Below are positions 42,417-51,679 of a stretch of 64,000 bases of DNA, piece after piece; the stretch's first letter is position 1; every line of letters begins with the position of its first letter. This stretch comes from Lysobacter sp. Root690 (lineage in GTDB: Bacteria; Pseudomonadota; Gammaproteobacteria; Xanthomonadales; Xanthomonadaceae). Under the pieces are notes generated by a model, which had not been told where the DNA came from, did not search any database, and saw nothing but the letters and a program-made list of their open reading frames with translations. Both the position numbers and the translations under genes were made by a program. The stretch spans positions 851,540 through 915,539 of the forward strand of contig NZ_LMHM01000001.1 in NCBI RefSeq assembly GCF_001427785.1, in the 5' to 3' direction.

Positions 42417-42442
42417 CCCCTCTCCCGCTTGCGGGAGAGGGG
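42417..42442. repeat. Dispersed hairpin CCCCTCTCCCGC
   Basis: A perfect 12-bp stem, CCCCTCTCCCGC / GCGGGAGAGGGG, with a two-base loop, followed by TTGGGGTGAGGGC. This is a familiar intergenic repeat type of Xanthomonadaceae genomes. The DNA between it and the patatin gene shows nothing further. Confidence 0.7.
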
Positions 42443-42557
42443 TTGGGGTGAGGGCCACACGACACCTCGAAATCGCAGCCTCAGCGACACCCCTATCGCA
42501 AAATAACCGGCTGCCAGCGCGATCCCCAACCGCGCCGCAAACCGTGAGGCGTCCGCG

Positions 42558-43829
42558 ATGAAAAGCACCGATGTCGAACTCGAACGTCTGCGCATCCGCC
42601 GCGAGGCGCTGCGCGCCGAACTGGCCGCCGACACCAGTCGCGCGAGCGAACGCGAAGGCCGCGCGCTGTGCCTGTCCGGCGGCGGCTACCGCGCCGCGCT
42701 GTTCCACCTGGGCTCGCTGCTGCGGCTGCACGAAACCGGCCTGCTGGCCGGCATCACCTTATTCAGTTCGGTCTCCGGCGGCAGCATCGTCTCGGCCTGG
42801 CTGGCCTGCCGTTACCTCGACACGCGCACCTCCCGCGACGAATCCTTCGCCGCCTGGAGCGACCGCATCGATTTCCGCGCGACCGTGGTCGAACCGTTCC
42901 GCGCCGTCGTCGCGCGCGACCTGCGCACCTGGCCGGTGCTGGCCACCCTCGCCCACAACTGGCTCGTGCCCTCGCACCGCATCGCCCTGCTCGAACATGG
43001 CTATATCCGCGCGCTCGGCGAACGCACGCTCGACGATCTTCCGGATGCGCCGGCATTCGTGTTCTGCGCGACCGACCTCACCTTCGGCGTGAACTGGGAA
43101 TTCTCGCGCCGCCGGGTCGGCGACTACCTCGCCGGCTATCTGCGCGACGGCGCACAGCGCACGCGCCTGAGTTGCGCGGTTGCCGCCTCGTCGTCGTTCC
43201 CTCCGGTGTTCGGCCCGGTGCGCTTCGAAGCCGCGCCCGGCGACTACCAGCGCGGCAATTACCAAGGCGACGACGCGCCGTTGCTGCGCGCGCGCATCGA
43301 ACTCAGCGACGGCGGCGTGTACGACAACCTCGCCACCGAACCGAGCCTGCGCCGCTACCGCGAAGTGCTGGTGTCCGACGCGGGCGGCCCGTTCGTGTTC
43401 GAAACCAAGCGCTGGTGGCTGCAAAAGCTGATGCGCTACACCCAGGTGATGAGCAATCAGGCCGAAGCGCTGCGCAAGCGCCTGTTCTTCGGCCAGGCCG
43501 GCAGCGGCGCGATGATCGGCGTGTATTGGGGCCTGACCGGCGACCGCGACGAAGGCGCCGACGGTTACAGCCCGGCGCTGGTGCGCGATGTGATCGGGCA
43601 GATCCGCACCGACCTCGACCGCTTCCTTGATCCGGAGTTCGAGGTGCTGGTCAATCATGGCTATTTCGCCTGCGTCGATGCGTTGTGGCGGCAGGACGAT
43701 TGGATTTCGCCGAATACGCAGGCCGCGACGTGGCCGTACCCGCAACGCGCCAATGAGAGCGAGGTGCGGCGATGGTTGCGTTATAGCCATCGGCGCGTGT
43801 TGCATCGGCGCTGGTGGGGCGCGACTTGA
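42558..43829 (+). CDS. Patatin-like phospholipase
   Basis: 423 residues. The patatin elements are present: oxyanion loop LSGGGYRAALFHLG at about 38-51, nucleophile in SSVSGGS (Ser rather than Gly in the first position of GxSxG), and the dyad Asp in SDGGVYDN at about 254-261. There is no signal peptide. The ATG at 42558 has GAGG upstream. It encodes a Ser-Asp acyl hydrolase acting on phospholipids or other acyl esters. It is separated from the NRPS/glycosyltransferase pair by 377 bp of hairpins and repeats, so co-operation with them is uncertain. Confidence 0.88.
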   Translation: MKSTDVELERLRIRREALRAELAADTSRASEREGRALCLSGGGYRAALFHLGSLLRLHETGLLAGITLFSSVSGGSIVSAWLACRYLDTRTSRDESFAAWSDRIDFRATVVEPFRAVVARDLRTWPVLATLAHNWLVPSHRIALLEHGYIRALGERTLDDLPDAPAFVFCATDLTFGVNWEFSRRRVGDYLAGYLRDGAQRTRLSCAVAASSSFPPVFGPVRFEAAPGDYQRGNYQGDDAPLLRARIELSDGGVYDNLATEPSLRRYREVLVSDAGGPFVFETKRWWLQKLMRYTQVMSNQAEALRKRLFFGQAGSGAMIGVYWGLTGDRDEGADGYSPALVRDVIGQIRTDLDRFLDPEFEVLVNHGYFACVDALWRQDDWISPNTQAATWPYPQRANESEVRRWLRYSHRRVLHRRWWGAT

Positions 43830-43908
43830 TTTGCTTGGCTGGCTCGGTGATGCGGTAAGTCGTTGCCTCGAGTCAGACCGCTTTTGCTGGTCATTCCCGC
43901 GAAACGGT

Positions 43909-44056
43909 CTCTGCTTTACTTCGGTGAAACCGAATATTCAGCGACTTCAGGCATTCTCGCACGAAAGGCACTGGATTCCCGCTTTCGCGGGAATGACGGT
44001 CGGGGTGGATGACGCCGAAAGCAGTGGATATTCGGTTTCGCCGAAGTAGAGCAGAG
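43909..44056. repeat. MITE-like long inverted repeat with internal palindrome
   Basis: A 32-bp arm at 43909-43940 (starting CTCTGCTTTACTTCGG) is repeated in inverse orientation at 44025-44056 with three mismatches. Between them lies the REP-like palindrome ATTCCCGC..GCGGGAAT (43975-43994). A further half copy, CATTCCCGCG, precedes the left arm. The element fills most of the gap between the convergent patatin and eptA genes. No transposase frame is inside. Confidence 0.75.
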
Positions 44057-44102
44057 CCCGCCTTCGCGGAAGCAACGAGCAAAAGATATTTCGAGCCGCC
44101 GC

Positions 44103-45776
44103 CTATCCCTTCGCCACAGCCCTGCCATCGCACGGCGCGAACAAATCCAGCCGCTTCTGATACACGCCGGTCTCCACCTGCATCAAGCCCAGCACCGAGT
44201 GGAACAGGTTGTCCTGGCTCGCCGGCCTGGCGGCTTCGTCGCGCAGACAGCGCAAATCCAGGCCGCGCGCCGCGCTGAAGCCCGGCGAGAACCACATCAA
44301 CATCGGCACCCGGGTCTGGGTCTTGGGCGCGATCGCGTATGGCACGCCGTGCAGGTACAAACCGTTCTCGCCCAGCGACTCGCCGTGATCGGACAAATAG
44401 ATCATCGCGGTATCGCGCGAACTGTCCTGAGCCAGATACCGGATCGTGCGCGCCAGGAATTCGTCGGTGGCCAGCACCGCGTTGTCGTAGGCGTTGACGA
44501 TCTGCTGCTGGCTGCACTGGCCCAGTTCGCTGGTTTCGCAGGTCGGGGTGTAACGACGCAGGCGCTGCGGATAGCGCAGGTAATAGCTTGGGCCGTGATT
44601 GCCGAGCTGGTGCAGGATCACCACCGCGTCGCCGGGCTTGGCGTCGATGCGCTCGCGCAGACCTTGCAGCATGACTTCGTCGAAACAGCCTTCGGTGGTG
44701 CAGAACTTGGGGTCGGTGCCGTGTTCGAACGACTCGAACGCCAGATCCTTGCACACGTTCTTGCAACCGGTCTGGTTGTCGCGCCACAGAGTCTGGATGC
44801 CGGCGTACTCGAGCACGTTGAGCAGCGACTCCGAGCCCTGGATGCGGTCCTTGTTGTAATTCTCTCGGCCGTACGGCGAGAACATGCACGGCACCGACAC
44901 CTCGGTGCTGCTGCCGCATGCGGTCATGTCGGGGAAGTTGATCGGTGCGATCCGCGCCAGTTCCGGCGTGGTCTGGCGCGCGTAACCGTTCAAGCCCCAG
45001 TTCTGCGCGCGCACGGTTTCGCCGACCACGATCACCAACAGGCGCGGCTTGCTGCCCACCGGCCGCGCGGCGGCGCGCGCATCGGTGCCGATCGGCATGC
45101 GTCCGCGCACTCGCGAGGCCGAGTCGTCCAACGCGACCCGGGTCAGCGAGACCAGATAATTGGCCGGCGTCACCAGATGGCGGATTTCCTTGTGATTGCG
45201 CAGCAGCGAGGAAATGTCCTGATAGGAACCCAGCAAGGCCAGTGCGGCGATCACCAGCGAGGCGAGCAGCAAGCCCACCCGGACCAGCATCGCGCGGCCC
45301 AGCGCGCGCGTTTTCAGCCGCACCCGCCACAACAGCGATGCGGGCAGCAGGCCGTACAGCAGCACCGAAAACAGCATGCCGCCGGTGATCAGCTCGCGCG
45401 ATTCCTTGGTGTCGGACTGCAGCACGTTTCGGATCATGCCGGTGTCCATGTAGACGCCGTAGTTGCTCATGAAATAGGCCGCACCCGCGCTGACCAGCAG
45501 CAACACCGTCAGCAGCGGCTTCACTGTCCATCGATTGAGTAATAGGCCCAGCAGCAGGAAGGTGATCGCCACCACCGCCACGAACACGCATACCGCGACC
45601 CAGGCGCCGTGCGCGCCGCTCAGTACGCCGGTCGCCGAGGTCGCACGCCAGAACGCGCTGTTGGCGCATAGCGCGAAGTAGACGCTGGCCATAAGCACCA
45701 GCGCGTCGACGCCGAATTCGGGCCGGTACGCGAACCACGCCGGCCAACGCAACTGGGTCCGTGCAATGACATTCAT
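44103..45776 (-). CDS. eptA: EptA-type phosphoethanolamine transferase
   Basis: 557 residues. Five N-terminal membrane helices (about 20-215) are followed by a periplasmic alkaline-phosphatase-fold domain. That domain has the nucleophile Thr in DMTACGSSTEVSVPCMF, metal ligands in HQLGNHGPSYY and SDHGESLGENGLYLHG, and several Cys pairs (GCKNVCKD, CTTEGC) forming disulfides as in EptA/MCR. It transfers phosphoethanolamine from phosphatidylethanolamine to lipid A, lowering negative charge and cationic-peptide binding. Its ATG overlaps the PAP2 gene stop (ATGA). It diverges, with PAP2, from a two-component system. Confidence 0.93.
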   Translation of the reverse strand: MNVIARTQLRWPAWFAYRPEFGVDALVLMASVYFALCANSAFWRATSATGVLSGAHGAWVAVCVFVAVVAITFLLLGLLLNRWTVKPLLTVLLLVSAGAAYFMSNYGVYMDTGMIRNVLQSDTKESRELITGGMLFSVLLYGLLPASLLWRVRLKTRALGRAMLVRVGLLLASLVIAALALLGSYQDISSLLRNHKEIRHLVTPANYLVSLTRVALDDSASRVRGRMPIGTDARAAARPVGSKPRLLVIVVGETVRAQNWGLNGYARQTTPELARIAPINFPDMTACGSSTEVSVPCMFSPYGRENYNKDRIQGSESLLNVLEYAGIQTLWRDNQTGCKNVCKDLAFESFEHGTDPKFCTTEGCFDEVMLQGLRERIDAKPGDAVVILHQLGNHGPSYYLRYPQRLRRYTPTCETSELGQCSQQQIVNAYDNAVLATDEFLARTIRYLAQDSSRDTAMIYLSDHGESLGENGLYLHGVPYAIAPKTQTRVPMLMWFSPGFSAARGLDLRCLRDEAARPASQDNLFHSVLGLMQVETGVYQKRLDLFAPCDGRAVAKG

Positions 45777-46600
45777 CGCGCGGCGCCTCCCGGCAGCGGC
45801 AGCGCATCGCGCACGGCCATCGGCGCCTCGCGCGTAACCATCGCCAGATACAGCGCAAGCGCGACGAACCAGCTGATCGCCAGGGTCCACACGTCGTGCG
45901 AAAGAAAATGCGCGCCGCGCAGTTGCTGCGCGAAACCGAACAGCAGGCCCAGCCCCAGACCGATCGCGAGCCCGGCCCAACGCAGGCGTGGGCGCAGCAT
46001 CATGAAAAAGAAGTACAAGGCGACCCAGGCATAACCCGCGCTGGCGTGGCCGGCGGGGAAACACACGCCGCGCGCGAGCGCGGCCGGTCGCGCGTCGAAC
46101 AAGCCGAAGAACTCGCGGTCGCCGCCGTAGCGGGCCAGGTCCCAGGGGCAGTCCATGTTGGTCAGCGACTTGAGCCCCGATGCCAGCACGATCGCTATCA
46201 GGGTCGACAGCAGCAGATACGCCAGCGGCCGGCGCCACTGCGCCAGGGCCGGACGGCTCCGGGCGAACAGCCATAGCGCGAACACGCCGATCCACGCGGC
46301 GGTGCTGGCGTCGCGGCCGAAGCGATGGATCACGTGCTCGGTCAGGAACGCGTTCTGTAGGCTCCAGTGCCCGCCCTGCCAGGCGTAGAAGCGATCGGCG
46401 AGCCAGAAGTCGCCGCCCAGGCCCATGCTCAGCAACGACAGCGCCAGCCATGCCAGCAGCGGCCACAGCGCATGCCGCAGCAGGAACATGCGGGGCAACG
46501 GCACGGACGACAGCACATAGGACGACGGCTGCGGCGCGAAGCCGGGCAAGGCAGGCGAAGCGGCCACCGTCGGGCGGGGCCAGGAAGCGGAACGGTTCAT
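45773..46600 (-). CDS. PAP2-family membrane phosphatase
   Basis: 275 residues with about six membrane helices. The PAP2 signatures are KSLTNMDCPWDLARYGG, CFPAGHASAGY (PSGH altered to PAGH) and GAHFLSHDVWTLAISW. It is similar in context to LpxT/LpxE-like or undecaprenyl-pyrophosphate phosphatases found with eptA. A start at 46600 gives a 40-residue non-hydrophobic lead; the ATG at the MFLLRHALWPL segment is an alternative. It is cotranscribed with eptA. Confidence 0.88.
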   Translation of the reverse strand: MNRSASWPRPTVAASPALPGFAPQPSSYVLSSVPLPRMFLLRHALWPLLAWLALSLLSMGLGGDFWLADRFYAWQGGHWSLQNAFLTEHVIHRFGRDASTAAWIGVFALWLFARSRPALAQWRRPLAYLLLSTLIAIVLASGLKSLTNMDCPWDLARYGGDREFFGLFDARPAALARGVCFPAGHASAGYAWVALYFFFMMLRPRLRWAGLAIGLGLGLLFGFAQQLRGAHFLSHDVWTLAISWFVALALYLAMVTREAPMAVRDALPLPGGAAR

Positions 46601-47012
46601 CGACGGCAGCGGGCTCGAAGGCGATCAGGGAACCGGTGCAACACACGGACGTCGTGGAACCGGGTGCGGCGATGATCGAAACGGTGCTGTCGGAGCGCGG
46701 TCGGAGCGGAGTTGCGGCTTCGTTAAAAGCACTTGGGGCGCGCAAGGGATGTGGCTGATCGTTCAGCCTTGGGCGGCGACCGGACCCGCTTGGCTGAATC
46801 TCCGCCAGATTCCGACAAGGTTCCGACGCTTGCGGCCGCAAGCTGGCGGTTTGGTTCGACGCCGCCGTCGGCGACGACCCTCGTCGGCCCTGGTCGAGAC
46901 TGTTCCAATCCAGACTGCTCCGATCCGGACTGTTCCGATGCGGGAACCCCGGCGGCCCCGCGGATGGGGCACTATCGCAATCGCCGCTCCCGCGGCATGG
47001 AGAACCCGGCGC
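46601..47012. promoter_or_regulatory. Divergent control region of eptA/PAP2 and the two-component system
   Basis: 412 bp that must hold both promoters. The clearest structure is a run of three 15-bp tandem repeats at 46898-46942, based on GACTGTTCCGATCCG. A related TTCCGACAAGGTTCCGACG pair lies near 46809-46828. Spaced direct repeats are usual binding sites for OmpR-family regulators, so these are candidate sites for the adjacent regulator. The region is open in one frame but has no convincing protein. Confidence 0.45.
46898..46942. repeat. Three 15-bp tandem repeats
   Basis: The units GACTGTTCCAATCCA, GACTGCTCCGATCCG and GACTGTTCCGATGCG abut exactly, 71-115 bp upstream of the response-regulator start codon. 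Confidence 0.7.
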
Positions 47013-47723
47013 ATGCGCCTGTTGGTGGTGGAAGACAACCGCAACCTGGTCGCCAACCTCTTCGATTATTTCGAAGCGCGCGGCTACACCCTCGATGCCG
47101 CCCCCGACGGCCCGACCGGCCTGCACCTGGCGGTGACCCAGCGTTACGACGCGATCGTACTGGACTGGATGCTGCCGCGCCTGGACGGGCGCGAAGTGCT
47201 GCGCAGCCTGCGCGAGGAAGCCGGCTCGGACGTGCCGGTGCTGATGCTGACCGCGCGCGACGAACTGCCCGACAAGATCGCCGGTTTCCGCGCCGGCGCC
47301 GACGACTACCTGACCAAGCCCTTCGCCCTGCCCGAACTGGAAGTGCGGCTGGAAGCGCTGGCCGCGCGCGCCGCCGGCCGCGGCCGCAGCCGGGTGCTGC
47401 AGGTCGCCGACCTCAAGCTCGACCTGACCACCCTGGAAGTCAGCCGCGGCGGTCGCGCACTGCACCTGTACCCGGCCTGCCGCAAGCTGCTGGAGGTGCT
47501 GCTGCAGTCCAGCCCCGGCGCGGTCACCCGCGAGCGCCTGGAACACGCCTTGTGGGGCGACAGCCCGCCCGACGGCGACATGCTGCGTTCGCATATCTAC
47601 GAATTGCGCCGCGCGGTCGACGGTCCCTATCCGGTCAAACTGATCCAGACCTTGCCGCGCGTGGGCTACCGGCTCGCGATCCCGCAGGCCGCGGACACCG
47701 CGAGCGATGACGACGCCGGCTGA
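47013..47723 (+). CDS. OmpR-family response regulator (PmrA/QseB-like)
   Basis: 236 residues from the ATG at 47013, preceded by GGAGA; longer frames extend into the control region. The receiver is at residues 1-118 (VVEDN, phospho-acceptor in IVLDWMLPR, Lys in DDYLTKPF). The winged helix is at about 130-225 (LHLYPACRKLLEVLL, LRSHIYELRRAVD, LPRVGYRL). It overlaps the kinase gene by 17 bases. Divergence from eptA suggests it controls lipid A modification. Confidence 0.9.
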   Translation: MRLLVVEDNRNLVANLFDYFEARGYTLDAAPDGPTGLHLAVTQRYDAIVLDWMLPRLDGREVLRSLREEAGSDVPVLMLTARDELPDKIAGFRAGADDYLTKPFALPELEVRLEALAARAAGRGRSRVLQVADLKLDLTTLEVSRGGRALHLYPACRKLLEVLLQSSPGAVTRERLEHALWGDSPPDGDMLRSHIYELRRAVDGPYPVKLIQTLPRVGYRLAIPQAADTASDDDAG

Positions 47724-49029
47724 TTCCATTTCCAACGGCACCGCGACCGCCACGCCGAGCGCGCGCAACCCGCGCTCGAGCCTGCGCAATCGCATCCTGC
47801 TGGGGTTGTTCGGCTATACCGCGCTGCTGTCGATCGCGGTGGTCGTGCAGGGCGTGATCGTCAACGAACACGCCGAGCATCTGGTGTGGACCTCGTTGAT
47901 GGACACCGAGCTCGACCATTTCGTCGAGCGCAGCCGCCTTGATCCGGATTACCGCTGGACCGACACCCCGGCGCTGCACCTGTACGACGACGCCACCCGC
48001 CCGCCGCCGACCGAACTGCGTTCGCTGGAGCCGGGCGTCCACGACGAGATCGTGGTCCACGGCACCGAGTATGTCGCGCTGGTGCGCGACGTCGACGGCC
48101 GCCGCCTGACCCTGGCGCTCGACATCGACGACATGGAACATCGCGAGTTCGATCTCGCCCTGACCATCGCCGGCTCGGCGATCACCACCTTGCTGCTGCT
48201 GTGCGCGGTGATCGCCTGGGGCGTGCACCGGCTGGTGCGGCCGCTGAGCAACATGGCCCGGCGCATCGGCACCCTGCAGCCCGACCGCGCCGGCCAACGC
48301 ATCGACGTGCCCGAGTCGGCGAGTTCGGAACTGGTCGTGATCGCCGACGCGGTCAACGATTACGTCGCGCGCCACGACCGTTTCGTCGCGCGCGAACGCG
48401 CCTTCATAGACAGCGCCAGCCACGAGCTGCGCACACCGATCGCGGTGATCGCCGGCTCGACCGAAATCGCGCTCGACCAGCCCGACCTGTCGCCGGCCAC
48501 GCGCAACCAGCTCGGCCGCATCCACCGCACCGCGCGCGATGTCGAGCAACTGATTTCGCTACTGTTGGTGCTGGCCAAGGACCCCAAGCGCCTGACCGCG
48601 AGCAGCGACCGGTTTTCGCTGGATCAGCTGCTGCCGGAGATCATCGAGGACCACCGCCACCTGACCCGCGACAAGGACCTGACCATGGTGCTGGCGCCGA
48701 TGGCGCCGTGCGAGATCGTCGCGCCGCTGCCGATCGTGCAGGCCGCGATCGGCAACCTGCTGCGCAATGCGATCGAGAACAGCGACCGCGGCGAGATTGT
48801 CATACGCCTGGAAGCCGAGGCCACCGTGGTGATCGAAGACCCGGGCCACGGCATGACCCCGGAAGAAATCAGCGAGATCTACACCCGGGTCGCGCGCGGC
48901 GGCCGCGAAGGCGGCGGCATCGGCCTGGACCTGATCTCGCGCCTGTGCGAACACCTGGGCTGGAACCTGCGCTTCGACAAGGCCGAGCGCGGGACGCGCA
49001 CGACCCTGGTGCTGCGCGGCAGTCAGTGA
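47707..49029 (+). CDS. Sensor histidine kinase partner
   Basis: 440 residues. A first membrane helix at about 32-52 is followed by a periplasmic domain of about 100 residues and a second helix at about 155-178. Then come HAMP (about 180-230), the H-box SASHELRTPIAVIAGS, the N-box NLLRNAIENSD, and shortened ATP-lid boxes DPGHGMTP and GGGIGLDLI. The sensor region is acidic (DDATRPPPTELRSLEP). Two separate hydrophobic helices, near residues 32-52 and 155-178, support a transmembrane sensor. Confidence 0.9.
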   Translation: MTTPADSISNGTATATPSARNPRSSLRNRILLGLFGYTALLSIAVVVQGVIVNEHAEHLVWTSLMDTELDHFVERSRLDPDYRWTDTPALHLYDDATRPPPTELRSLEPGVHDEIVVHGTEYVALVRDVDGRRLTLALDIDDMEHREFDLALTIAGSAITTLLLLCAVIAWGVHRLVRPLSNMARRIGTLQPDRAGQRIDVPESASSELVVIADAVNDYVARHDRFVARERAFIDSASHELRTPIAVIAGSTEIALDQPDLSPATRNQLGRIHRTARDVEQLISLLLVLAKDPKRLTASSDRFSLDQLLPEIIEDHRHLTRDKDLTMVLAPMAPCEIVAPLPIVQAAIGNLLRNAIENSDRGEIVIRLEAEATVVIEDPGHGMTPEEISEIYTRVARGGREGGGIGLDLISRLCEHLGWNLRFDKAERGTRTTLVLRGSQ

Positions 49030-49210
49030 GGCGTTCGGGTTCGACGTAATCCGGGAATAAGCGTGGGGCTGAAGCCGCTGTCACACGAGCCGCATCGCAT
49101 TGCCTGATGCCGACGCGAAGGTCGGACGTCTTGCGCGCAACCTCTGCGAATCCCCAGCGTTCATTGCGAGAGAGACTCCAGCGCCGACGCCACGCGTGAG
49201 GATCGACGCG

Positions 49211-50107
49211 TTACTCGCCGCCGTGCTCCAACACAGGCAACGCGCCCTCGCCCGCCTTGACCTGCCGGTACGCCCGTTCCACCGCTTCCGCGCCGTACTT
49301 GCGCTCCAGCCGCTTGACGATGAAATGCCCGCGCGCCATGTCCTGGTAGTGATTGGTGAACAGCACATTCATCGTCGCCGCGGTCGCCGCGCCGATCACC
49401 GGCACCAGTTGCGCGGCGGTCTTCTCGGTGATGATCACGCCGAAGCGCGTGGCCACCGCATCGATCAGCTTGGCCATCCACGCCGCGCCCTGCTTCTTGG
49501 CATAGGCATGGGTGACCTGTTCCGCGCCGCGATGCCCGGCCAGATGCACCAGCTCGCGCGTGGCGTTCTTGGTCAGTTCCGACAACACCCCGCGTGAGGC
49601 GTAATAGCCCGACTCCGACGCATCGTCGTCCTTGCTGTTGCCGCCGAACGCGAACACCTCCACGCAGGCCGCCTGCACCCAGGGCTCGGACACCGAGAAG
49701 CCTTCGCTGCGGGCGATGTCGGCGACCGAGCGCATCATGATCACGGTGGTGACCGGCAGCTCCAGAGTCAATCCGAGCGCGCCGAACATCCCGCCGGCCA
49801 CGCCCGACGCCGCCGCGGCGAGTTTGTGGGTCTTGGTCGACGAGCCCTTGTTCGGCACGTCCTTGACCGTCCACAGCGCCGCTGAGGCCGCCTTGTGCAA
49901 GGCCGCGTGGACGGTCTTCTGGATGCCGCGATGGGCGAACTTCGGCAGCTTGGACATGCCGAATTCGATCGGCGCCCCGGCCAGCGCGGCCATGCGCGCG
50001 GTCAGCGACGGGGTTTCCAGCAACGCGACCGCGCGCTTGAGGTCGGATGCGTCGCGCGCATCGTCGAAGAGGTTCGGTCCCTGCTCGCTCATATCCATCT
50101 GGGTCAT
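49211..50107 (-). CDS. EcsC-family protein
   Basis: 298 residues with the EcsC pattern: a basic linker, a glycine/alanine-rich amphipathic segment (LAAAASGVAGGMFGALGLTLELPVTTVIMMRSVADIA) read in parts, and a second hydrophobic block (VIITEKTAAQLVPVIGAATAA). The family was named from a Bacillus gene next to an ABC transporter, and its biochemistry is unclear. Peripheral membrane association is likely. The start at 50107 or the internal ATG at 50095 are both possible. Confidence 0.78.
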   Translation of the reverse strand: MTQMDMSEQGPNLFDDARDASDLKRAVALLETPSLTARMAALAGAPIEFGMSKLPKFAHRGIQKTVHAALHKAASAALWTVKDVPNKGSSTKTHKLAAAASGVAGGMFGALGLTLELPVTTVIMMRSVADIARSEGFSVSEPWVQAACVEVFAFGGNSKDDDASESGYYASRGVLSELTKNATRELVHLAGHRGAEQVTHAYAKKQGAAWMAKLIDAVATRFGVIITEKTAAQLVPVIGAATAATMNVLFTNHYQDMARGHFIVKRLERKYGAEAVERAYRQVKAGEGALPVLEHGGE

Positions 50108-50255
50108 GTCGCTTCGCTCGCTCCTGCCGCACGATGCCGCGGCCGGACGGCCTGGGCCTGTGAAACATAGGGACGATGCATGAGTACGGCAAGGTCGGCG
50201 TCCGCGTCCGCTCGATGGCCGTCAAGGCGAAACCTGATTGGCTGGTGGCCGCGTT

Positions 50256-51212
50256 TTATTCGTGACCCGCTTTCGCCAGCAGTCGATCCAGCAATGGCTG
50301 GTACAACGCGCCTCCGCGCAGCCCGGTGCGCCAGCGTTCGGGTATCGCGCCGATCCCCTCGCGCAGTCCGGCTATCCCACCGGCGATGCAGGCCGTCGTA
50401 TCGGTATCGCGACCCAGCCCGATGGCGGCCCGCACCACTTGCTCGTACGTCGGCAGCGACGACGCCCACAGCGCCGAACGCAAGCTGTCGACCACATAGC
50501 CCGAACCGTGGCCGATGGCCTGCTCGTCCGGCCGCAACGACCACTCCAGTTCTTCAAGCGCCTGCGCGTTATCGACCCATAGCGCGCGCAGGGTCGTCAC
50601 CGCATCGCGCCACGGATCGTCCACTGACTGCAATATCCGCCGAGCCCACAGGCAATACAGCGCGCAGCACACTTGCGAGCGCATATGCCCGTGAGTTACC
50701 CGCGACTGCAGTTGCGCATCACCTACCAGCTCGGCATCGCTACCCCGGTGCCACAGCGCCAGAGGCAGCGAGCGCATCAGCGCGCCATTGCCGTGGCTGC
50801 TGTGCTCGCCATCGCGGTGCCCGGCGGCCAACGGCGACGCGCCGTCACGCAGCGCGAGCAAGGCGCGACCGGTCGCTACGCCGACATCGAACACCACGCC
50901 ATCCACGGCCAGATGCCCGTCGTCGTACCAGCGCACCAGACGGCGCCCAAAGTCATCGACATCCAGACGATCGCATTCGAGCAGGGATTCAAGCAGACAC
51001 AGCGCCTGCGCGCCGTCGTCCGACCACGTGCCCGGCTGGATCGCCTTGTGCGAGCGATCGAATCCAGGCGGCGGCGTGTATTCGATATCGTCGGCGGATG
51101 GAATCTCGTGCGGCGGATGGAATTCGTAGGGCACGCCCAGCGCATCGCCCACCAGCAGGCCGACCAGCCCACCGGCGATACGATCGCGTCTATCGCGTTG
51201 TGTCGATTCCAT
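50256..51212 (-). CDS. ADP-ribosylglycohydrolase (DraG-like)
   Basis: 318 residues from the ATG at 51212; longer frames run into the DUF3037 gene region. All family motifs are visible: GDALGVPYEF, metal ligands in GTWSDDGAQALCL, HGNGALMRSLPL and the C-terminal GRDTDTTACIAGGIAG. Such enzymes remove ADP-ribose from arginine, small molecules or nucleic acids using two Mg or Mn ions. It lies 65 bp after the DUF3037 gene on the same strand, next to a HipA-like kinase. Confidence 0.9.
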   Translation of the reverse strand: MESTQRDRRDRIAGGLVGLLVGDALGVPYEFHPPHEIPSADDIEYTPPPGFDRSHKAIQPGTWSDDGAQALCLLESLLECDRLDVDDFGRRLVRWYDDGHLAVDGVVFDVGVATGRALLALRDGASPLAAGHRDGEHSSHGNGALMRSLPLALWHRGSDAELVGDAQLQSRVTHGHMRSQVCCALYCLWARRILQSVDDPWRDAVTTLRALWVDNAQALEELEWSLRPDEQAIGHGSGYVVDSLRSALWASSLPTYEQVVRAAIGLGRDTDTTACIAGGIAGLREGIGAIPERWRTGLRGGALYQPLLDRLLAKAGHE

Positions 51213-51277
51213 CAGCGACGCCCCTGTTCCAAGTCGGTGCGAGCTCGATGCGCCGACGCTTCGCTCATCCGAAACTT

Positions 51278-51679
51278 CTAATCGCGCGGCGCAGCCACCC
51301 GCACCATCCGCTCCAACAAATGCTCGACGATCGCGTCGGCCTGCAGGCAGCGGCCGGTGTGCACCGGCGAGAGCTGAATGATCGAGCTGCGCTTGGCGGT
51401 CAGCCAATGGAAACGCGCGCGCGGCGGCAACTGGCCGATCGGGCCGGAATCGGCGCCGCCTTCGCAGATCTTCGCGATCGCCTGCAAATGCAGGCGCACC
51501 GCGTCGATATCGACGTTGGGATCGAGCGCGAGCAGCCGCCGTGGATCGAGTTCGATGCCGGCGACCAGCAACTTGGCCTGCGGGCACGAGACCAGCACGC
51601 CGACGTTGACGAATTCCTCGCGCTCGACCCGCGGCACCACGCGGATCACCGCGTAGTCATAGCTGGAGCGAACGAGCAT
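51278..51679 (-). CDS. DUF3037-like protein
   Basis: 133 residues from the ATG at 51679; the protein opening SYDYAVIRVVPRVEREEFVNVGV is the DUF3037 hallmark. A conserved Trp-Leu-Thr segment (ARFHWLTAKRSSIIQLSP) follows. It overlaps the upstream HipA-like gene by 23 bases. DUF3037 genes are commonly found directly after such kinase genes, so the two probably work together; the role is unknown. Confidence 0.82.
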   Translation of the reverse strand: MLVRSSYDYAVIRVVPRVEREEFVNVGVLVSCPQAKLLVAGIELDPRRLLALDPNVDIDAVRLHLQAIAKICEGGADSGPIGQLPPRARFHWLTAKRSSIIQLSPVHTGRCLQADAIVEHLLERMVRVAAPRD

